A stretch of DNA of 34,829 nucleotides. It comes from Asterionellopsis glacialis (lineage: Eukaryota; Bacillariophyta; Plagiogrammaphyceae; Rhaphoneidales; Asterionellopsidaceae). The DNA is taken from assembly GCA_014885115.2 (NCBI GenBank), contig WKLE02002159.1:1-34829 (forward strand), read 5' to 3'. Positions 27,760-34,829 of this stretch are shown piece by piece; the stretch's first letter is position 1, and each line of letters starts with the position of its first letter. The position numbers and the translations under genes are program-made. Under the pieces are notes generated by a model that saw nothing but the letters and a program-made list of their open reading frames with translations, did not search any database and was not told where the DNA came from.

Positions 27760-30065
27760 ATGTCCAGGTCACTGCAAGGACTTCCGGAATTATCAATAAG
27801 CTATAATGCTGATCAATCTCATCATGCGATTCTTCATGACTATCAAATACCAACGACAATGGCAACGACAACGGCAACAACGGCAATAATGACAACCGCA
27901 GCTGTGGCAAGAAAACGTAGCAATCACCTCAAGTCACTTATGGAAAAACAAGATCATTACGATCATGATAGATTTCATAATGATGGACCCCAAGAAGACA
28001 ATGTTGCTTCTTTGTTCGATCCCGGAAACGACGGGACTCAATCATTGTCAACGTTGGAGAGCAGCAGCGATAACGTTGATTACGGCAATAATAGTGACAG
28101 CAGTGCAAATAGTACAAATACAACAAACACAACAGATGCACTACAACATGGTAATTCTACAGTATCATCATCATCATCATCGTTTCCGCCACTTGTAGCT
28201 GATGAATTGAATGCAAATGTATCCAGCTTGATTGGAATCAATACATCGGATCCAATATTAAAACCAATTTTTGATTCCCTCCACAATGAACCACCATTAG
28301 AGAATGAGAATGAAAATTCCAATACTAGTAGTACACCATCACCAGCCATACCATGTACTTCAAATATAACTACCATGATTCTACGGAATGAATCGACAGG
28401 GTCTGTCTCGTTTGGAGTTACACTACCAGAACCAACAACGACCACCACAATACCAGATGAAACCAATAACGAACAAATAGAATCACGAGAGATTGATTTC
28501 TATTATCAAATAGAAATCTTACCACCACAACCATCACCACCAATAGATGTGAATGGAGAAAGCAACAGCAGCAACGATGACAAGAATGAGACTGATGATG
28601 ATGGTAGAATACTACAAATGATTGAAAGTGTAATGAGTGAACGATTGATACCTGCGTTGTTTACCAAAAATCAAGGCCGAGGAGACACAATAAATGCCCA
28701 AGACGATGAGTGTATTACTACTACAAATACCGTAACAGCAACAACAAAAGTTCGATTGTTTGATGTAACAAGTGGTAGTGATGATAGTCCAAGAGCAGCA
28801 GCATTTTTGGAGAAACTAAAAGGATTCCAATCACTCCCTTCCGATGAATTTTTAAATAATGGTACGTACAGTATGTTTTTATAGTACAATATGGGTTCCT
28901 GCTAGAGAGTTACTAGAGAGAGGTATAGTCGACGACTCTTGAGGTAATGACTTCCATACTCACCGTGACTATTATTCACTTTCTCACAACTTCCTATTAT
29001 TCTTATTATTGTTTGTTTGCACCGTGTTATTTTCGTTTGGACTATCATACCAGTTTCATGTGTGAACAACAGTACAAGCACAAATAATAGTGTATGTCAT
29101 GTAGTGAATGGAAAAGTAACAATATTATTTACCAACAAACATCAAGCATTACAACCACTTACCAAAGATGCACTTGAGACGATTCGTACAAATGTACGTC
29201 ACCTAATAGATAATGATCCATCCTTTTTAACGTATTTGCTTGACAAGAATAAACGTATAGTCAATGTCTCCTACCGTAACATTACAACCCTACCCGAAGG
29301 TATCATTCAAGATGACAATCATAGCAATCACAATGACAATGCTGGTAGAACACCTGTGGGTGGTACTAACGAAGAGAATGATAATGGTATTCCAATTTAT
29401 GCATGGGCACTCATTGGTATAAATTTACTTGTAGTGTTACTGGTCGTACAATTCATACAACGTCGACAAACAAGACGAAGACAAAGACACTTATTGTTCG
29501 AAGAGGAACATCCGCAACAGCAGGAGGATGTTGGCAGAGACGAAGAACTACAAATTGTTGAACCCAACCAACAAGAACAAATGCTTTTAGCAGCTATACA
29601 ACAACAAGAAGAAGAATCTCAACAACAATTACAAAATGAGGATGATCTATCATCTTCCTATTCGTCATCTGATTTTTCATCATCTCTCATGGGTGGTAGT
29701 GATGCTTTGGAAGGGGATGGTATCATAGTGGGTTCATCACAATTAAACAATAATAATGGTCTTTTGGGTATACAACCACACAATGTAGTACTATCGGTTG
29801 GACCACTTACTGTAACACCGGCAATAACGACCACAACAGAATCGTCAGATCAATTAATACAATCATCGGAGCAACAAGGACCGCAGCAGCAACAAGTGGA
29901 AACTAATATTTCCATGTCATGGACTGATTTAATAGCAAGTCGAATACGAAGAAGGACATCACGTACTGGTGAGTACTACCATCATGATGATGAACCACTC
30001 ATGGGTATTTCACCAAGACAACCACAATCATCACAACCAAGAGAATATCTTATTGCACCATCATT

Positions 30066-30098
<33 letters not shown>

Positions 30099-30195
30099 TA
30101 GACAGACACAACAAGGTGGTGGTGATATGACTGACAATAATGAGGGTCAAATAGTCAGACTTGAAACAACATGGGAAGTTTTAGAACTTGTATAA
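27760..30195 (+). CDS. Single-pass membrane protein with Asn/Ser-rich ectodomain and Gln-rich tail (747 aa, one intron)
   Basis: Exons 27760-28861 and 29054-30195 join to 747 residues. The first ~270 residues are Ser/Asn/Thr-rich with many N-glycosylation sequons (NSTNTTNTT). Residues ~300-470 look folded: a KVRLFDVTSG block, an AAAFLEKLKGFQSLPSDEFL block, the Cys pair in NNVSCVNNS…NSVCHVVNGK, VTILFTNKHQALQPL and ALETIRTNVRHLIDNDPSFL. This pattern recalls SEA-like modules seen in diatom surface proteins, but I do not assign it firmly. A membrane helix (IYAWALIGINLLVVLLVVQF, about 480-503) is followed by QRRQTRRRQRH, a stop-transfer signal, and then a Gln/Ser-rich cytoplasmic tail with a CAA repeat tract (30067-30098). 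There is no signal peptide at the chosen ATG, so the true N-terminus may lie in an undetected upstream exon. Function is unknown. Confidence 0.78.
28862..29053 (+). other. Intron of the 747-aa membrane protein gene (192 bp, GT-AG)
   Basis: Donor GTACGT at 28862 and acceptor ATACCAG ending at 29053, with a T/C-rich stretch before it. Splicing in phase 1 joins NN-V-SCVNN and keeps the frame. Without splicing the first exon ends at TAG shortly after the donor. The donor is the weaker GTACGT type, so a nearby alternative is possible. Confidence 0.75.
30067..30098 (+). repeat. CAA microsatellite encoding poly-Gln
   Basis: About ten CAA codons in a row inside the cytoplasmic tail of the 747-aa protein. 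Likely length-variable. Confidence 0.9.
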
Positions 30196-32486
30196 ATACA
30201 CCAAAACAAAAGACTCTACTGTGCGATATGATACCGTATCGGTATAATTATAATATAGAAAGGTTTTCTACTCAACAGTTTGCTCTGCACCATGGTAGCA
30301 AGTAACAAATAGATATTTAGCTTTCATTATTTTGATAAAAATGTATATTAGTATAGAAATGCTGCTTCATGCAACAACAGTATATATGATCCTTCAACAA
30401 ATATTCTGCAGATCAAAAATTTATGGTGTTTATTTTTTGTGGATTACATTACCAGTAAAGTATAAAATTTACTCAAGTCTCATCCTCTTTAATTCCTAGT
30501 TCCTTGCTTCCTAAGACAACCTTCTCCTGGCACCAATATACACATTAGTGTAGTGGGTGATAAAGATATTTTTTGTTGTTGGCAAGGGATAAAATTGTGA
30601 CTACCCTACTCAGTGGCAGAGGAGTTTCCCCCGATTTGTATGTGAACTAGTAAGCAGCACATCATCAAATATATTAAATAAAATGTAATAATCAACCATG
30701 TGTTGATACTATGGGTAATGAACATTCATCTTTTGTTGTGTATGATATCATGAGCAAAATGATATGTTGTATACAGTCATGCAAAATCACATCTCATTTA
30801 TGCACCATTGATGACAAACCCATCAGTAAATAACCAGCAGACATCTCCCTTTATTGTAACTACCACTAATTCAAAATTAATTATGTCTTGAATATCCTCA
30901 TGTATCAAATTTTGGTTCAGCCTAAACATTAAGTAACAATCCCTTTTAAGCTAGGAGATATTTTTTTTTTTTTTAAAAGAACAAAATTCTGGAAAAACAC
31001 TAGAAAATATCAGAGGCATCACACTTATCCTTTGATGGTCTTCTCAAGAAAATAGTATTTTTGTGTTATGAACAAAAAATTGTTACAAACAGACCAGACC
31101 AACAGTTCTTATACTAAGAAGAAAAGGTAAAAAATGATGAGCATTGTTCTTATAATTTCTATATATCAAGATAAATATATAGGACACCTGAATGAATGAA
31201 CTACACTCCCTATACTACACATATGAAGGTTGATTATGTCATGGACAAGCAGACTCTAACTTACCACTTACTGATAATTCTAGGATTTTACATCTTACTA
31301 ATGTATTTGTGGCAATAACTAAAATGGCCTGACTTCATGTGGATTAAACTAAGCTCCTAATTTACATTATCAAACAAACTCTTCTTTTTTTGCACAGAGC
31401 AGGGGGTGGGAGTATAAAGAACCTGCTGCACATGTCCTCTGTCCCCACATGCCTTTTAAACAAAATTAATTTGGTGTGTAAGATGATACTTAGAGGCAAG
31501 GCATTATCTTATACCTGTTTAAAGATTTCTATTAGGACGCATGTATTGATTTGTATAATCATATATTGGATTTGTGGGAAAAGAGCAGGATGAGGCCACT
31601 GTACTTGTAGCTGAGCAGGTCTAAGTTCATAAGGGGTTCTCTTTATGTGACACTTGTGTGCAGCATGTAGAGCATAATAATTTTAAGGTGACTGTTGGAA
31701 TTTGATTCTACACAATTGTTGTTTGGATGAAAAACTTCATGTATTTTTATCTCCAGTAGATGTTGTTCTAATTTGAGCAACACTTTTGGGCTCTTACTAA
31801 TCAATGCAAAAAACACTTCTTTCTAAGAGGTCTCTAGCACCATATTGAGCCAATTTACTAGCAGAGATATAAGAAGATAAACTTAGTAGTAGACACATTT
31901 TGTAGATGTACTGTTGTGCTTAGGTGTCTACACTTGACTTGAAAGTTGCTAAGAATACTACATTACAGGTTGAGAAATATCAAACATTATTCTATATATT
32001 TTTAATTTTTGAATCTCTTACAGGATTCTCCCTTAGTTAAGAAGCCTTGTTTGTTTGTGTTGAGTTAATCATTTAAAATAGATAATATGGGGAGTTTTCA
32101 AGGAACTGAGGAGCTATGGATTGCATTTGCTGATTGAAGAATAGTTCATGGTAATGTACTAATGCTTAGCAAAGTGGGCAAAAAATGCTCAATCAGGTTG
32201 GCTTGTGCTACCTTTGCTAGTAATTATTCCTCCTTGTGATCCTGGTGTGAATAAATACAGATTTTTCACTGTAGAAAGAAGCAACAAGCTTATGGAGAAA
32301 AATTATATTGTCTACAACATCTTTAAATGTGTCTAACCCTGAAAATCATCTTTTTAATAGATGCCACTCACTACCTGTGATTCTTATGAATATACAGCCT
32401 ATGATCAGATTTAAGCTATCAGATATTGCTTATTGTAGGCTTGGAAATTTCAGAATTTTAAGTAATCTGCCTATGTAGGACTAGAA
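30196..32486. other. AT-rich gene desert, left part
   Basis: About 2.3 kb without a supportable gene: stop codons are dense in all frames and the composition is visibly more AT-rich than the gene island. A 67-codon frame at 31390-31593 has no domain. A 14-T run sits at 30961-30974. The sequence just before 32487 may be the decayed 5' part of the piggyBac relic. Confidence 0.5.
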
Positions 32487-32958
32487 ATGGCCATGTTGAT
32501 ACTACAACTGAACAATATTTTTCTGACTATTAGAGAAAAGATATCTTTACTGGTCATTAAGACTTTTCTGAGACAATGTTCAGAAATGTTCAGAAAAGTC
32601 TTTAAAGAAATTAGGGCATGTATCATATTGCGAGATCCTGACTCTTCCAGTCATACAGAAGCTAGTGCTGATCCTTTGTGGCACTCTAGAGGAAGTTCCT
32701 AGAGAGCATTTTGAAAAGACCATGCTAAGGCAAGTAGCAGTACCTTTGGGATGTAGTGTACTGGATGAAGCCTCATTAGGAACTAAAGCTTGTACTTGTG
32801 CTAGTTCCTACTTACTGCCAAACAAACCAGACAAGTATGTTATCAACTTTTATGCAGTATTAGGGACTTTATCTGCCTACTTATTTTCTGTCTTTTAAAA
32901 CTGTTCTGGAAATACTTCAGGAGAATCTGGAGTAGAAGCCTTCTCTTGCCTGCATTAA
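32487..32958 (+). pseudogene. piggyBac-type (DDE_Tnp_1_7) transposase relic
   Basis: Two overlapping plus-strand frames continue one another with a frameshift near 32690. The first ends FKEIRACIILRDPD then ASADPLWHSR. The second reads VAVPLGCSVLDEASLGTKAC and, a little further, LPNKPDKYVINFYAV. The LDEA…K…Y-x-P-x-K-P-x-K-x-(I/F)-x-x-x-A/V arrangement is the region around the first catalytic Asp of piggyBac-family transposases (Asp codon 32764-32766 here). The frame meets a TAA at 32896-32898 and continues NCSGNTSGESGVEAF to 32958, so that codon has been lost to a stop. No terminal inverted repeats or TTAA duplications could be tied to it. It is a fragment, not an active element. Confidence 0.72.
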
Positions 32959-34123
32959 GGATAGCTGAAAGGCCAAATATGACTGGCACATAGACCCATT
33001 TTTACTCTTCCATGCTAAACATACTGTGTTGATTTTTTGAGAGTCAAAGCAGATGCAGATTTTTGCATAAATAAAGTCACCAAAAACAACAAGACAATCT
33101 TACCTTGTCAATGCCTCCATGTACTAAAGAAAAATGAGGACACACAGGAGGCAGTTGCAAGGTACATGCTTTTCTTCTTTGTAAAGAAGAAAGAAGAAAG
33201 GAGTTAATAATGGAATGGTTAAGGGATATCTCCAATATGTTTTATATTGATGCAGAAGGCTCTCCTATAGTAGTCACACTTAACAGGCCAGTCTTTTTTA
33301 TCCCTTTTCTCTCAGATGAAGATGGACAGGACAAGGGAATGGCATGATGATGAATGTAGTTAAGTTGGACTTGTGGGGGCTACTTACATTACAAAAGCTT
33401 AAGGTTTGTAAGTTATTGATGGCAACAATTTTGGACATTGGAATTATTCAATAGAAGAAAAGAAAACAACCATACTGAATTATCCTTATGTAATATCCTC
33501 TCCCAACTACAAACATTTGTTACCATCATAATCAATCAACTTTAATTATGGGTTTAAATATTCTTGGTCATAATATTTGCAAAAATTTGCATGATTTGAC
33601 AGCCACCTCATTTATTGCTACAACCAGAAGATTGGCAAACTATCATGCACATGCATTTCTAACCCTCTTACCTTTGAATATTCTCATGAGCTATTTTCTG
33701 TTTTTGAAAAGGTGATATCTACTTTCTGTTTGGCCAACCAGAGTCTCATCAATTGGAAAGGATGGGTCCTTTCAAATAGACACATATTGAAAATTATGTG
33801 ACCAATGGAATCTGATGATCTGGGATACATGACTAATAACTCACCAGGGTGCCACTATGAAGTGCAATTCTCCAAAGTAGGGTTGCCTAAGTAGAACCTT
33901 CACCAATTGCTATGGAGGTCTATGAGAAGGATACCAACCACATCAGAAGAGAATCCCAGGCCTCTTTGCACATAATTTCATATCACCTTTTGGGTATAAT
34001 TTTCTCCCATAAGTAGGGCAAAAATTATGCCCCAGCACAAGACAGGGAGAGAACTAAATTTATCCATGTCATGCACATAAATTTGGTCTGTCCATGGAAT
34101 TTATTTTATGCTCGTTGTGCCCA

Positions 34124-34187
34124 TTTTAAGGTACAAAGAGACATTTTAAAATTTTTTTTAAGGTACAAAGAGACATTTTAAAATTTT
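34124..34187 (+). repeat. Two 32-bp tandem repeats
   Basis: The unit starting TTTTAAGGTACAAAGAGACA and ending in ATTTTAAAATTTT occurs twice head to tail. A degenerate third trace (GAGACATTTTG) follows near 34214. Confidence 0.88.
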
Positions 34188-34191
34188 ACAA

Positions 34192-34211
34192 GTGACAAAT
34201 TTTTTTGTCAT
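34192..34211. repeat. Short inverted repeat
   Basis: GTGACAAATTTTTTTGTCAT: GTGACAAA and TTTGTCAT pair except at the outermost base, around a T-rich centre. It directly follows the tandem duplication. Confidence 0.75.
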
Positions 34212-34829
34212 GAGAGACATTTTGTTTACAGGTCACAAAAATTTTGTATACAAGTAGCATATATTATTTGATACTCATAATTTCACTGATTTTCTCTCTC
34301 TTCTTTATCATTTTACACAAACAAACTATTTTGACAATGATGTTAAAAAAATTTGTACTCAAATAATTTCAGACGTTATTTCATATTATTTTTCAAGAAA
34401 AATGTACTCAAACAATTTATTTCATATTATTAAAAAAAATTCCATTGGCACTATTTTGTTATACATTCAAAAGGAAAAAGGCACCAATTTGAAAAAAAAT
34501 GTTTTGATTGCAAGGGTCCTAAAATAAATTATCCTACTAATACTAATATAATATGGCCAAAGAGGGCCACAATTTACCTATCTAAATGTTGAGCTCATTT
34601 AGGTAAAGAATTCGCCATTGGTTGAGTTTGTGCATATGTTTTCTGTTATGCATCATGGCAGCTTCATGTTTGATCTTGCTTACTTTTTTGTTTGTGGTTT
34701 GTTCAACAATAAGTTACTGTTTGATCTTAGTGACTTCAATATCAGGTACAAGACTATCTGAAGCCATTGCTTAGTTGCATATTCCTCGAGGAATCCTCAG
34801 GAATTCCTTTTCCTCCTTCCTTTTTGTAG

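Larger units (their letters stand above)
32959..34829. other. AT-rich gene desert, right part
   Basis: About 1.9 kb with no gene, RNA or intact element seen. It includes a 32-bp tandem duplication at 34124-34187, an inverted repeat at about 34192-34211 and a degenerate duplication of a block starting TGTACTCAAA at ~34355 and ~34402. Decayed downstream parts of the piggyBac relic may occur here, but no motif is convincing. Confidence 0.5.

Noticed and set aside
1..34829. tRNA, rRNA, riboswitch or CRISPR array
   Set aside because: Scanned by eye for B-box-like motifs, long conserved RNA blocks and evenly spaced repeats; none found. A covariance-model search would be needed to exclude small RNAs.

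Overview
The window looks like nuclear DNA of a photosynthetic stramenopile, most likely a diatom. Two predicted proteins carry a signal peptide ending in an S-S-x-F motif (the heterokont ASAF-type plastid signal), and one of these adds a twin-arginine thylakoid-lumen signal. Introns are few and short (131, 156 and 192 bp, all GT-AG). Coding regions are rich in Ser/Asn/Gln repeats, and one secreted protein has the P/S-rich repeat linker and Cys-rich tail typical of diatom surface proteins. I cannot name the species.

Layout. (1) 1-3.7 kb: a decayed minus-strand Ty3/gypsy-type retrotransposon (gag, CCHC knuckle, retropepsin, reverse transcriptase, start of RNase H). Its RNase H stub runs in frame into an FKBP-type prolyl isomerase fragment that leaves the window on the left. 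(2) 3.8-5.1 kb: a frameshifted relic of a DXD/OCH1-like glycosyltransferase, bracketed by a ~90 bp direct repeat. (3) 5.1-7.8 kb: gene-poor DNA with GTAC-rich hairpins and a ~38 bp inverted repeat. (4) 7.8-30.2 kb: the gene island. In order it holds a seven-blade WD40 protein (+), a 644-aa low-complexity membrane protein (-), a thylakoid-lumen cyclophilin-like protein (+), an Asp/Asn beta-hydroxylase-domain protein (-), the TFIIH helicase XPB (+, one intron), a 204-base assembly gap, a 140-aa plastid-targeted membrane protein (-), a secreted sugar dehydrogenase-like/PKD protein (-, one intron) and a 747-aa single-pass membrane protein (+, one intron). (5) 30.2-34.8 kb: an AT-rich gene desert with a broken piggyBac-type transposase and short tandem and inverted repeats.

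Neighbours in the island mostly alternate as convergent and divergent pairs, and nothing suggests an operon or a shared pathway. The most unusual non-coding signal is a family of GTAC-rich, hairpin-forming clusters. They lie in the 5' flanks and divergent spacers and are nearly absent from the convergent 3' spacers and from the transposon regions. The most unusual coding signal is the in-frame RNase H-FKBP junction at the left edge.
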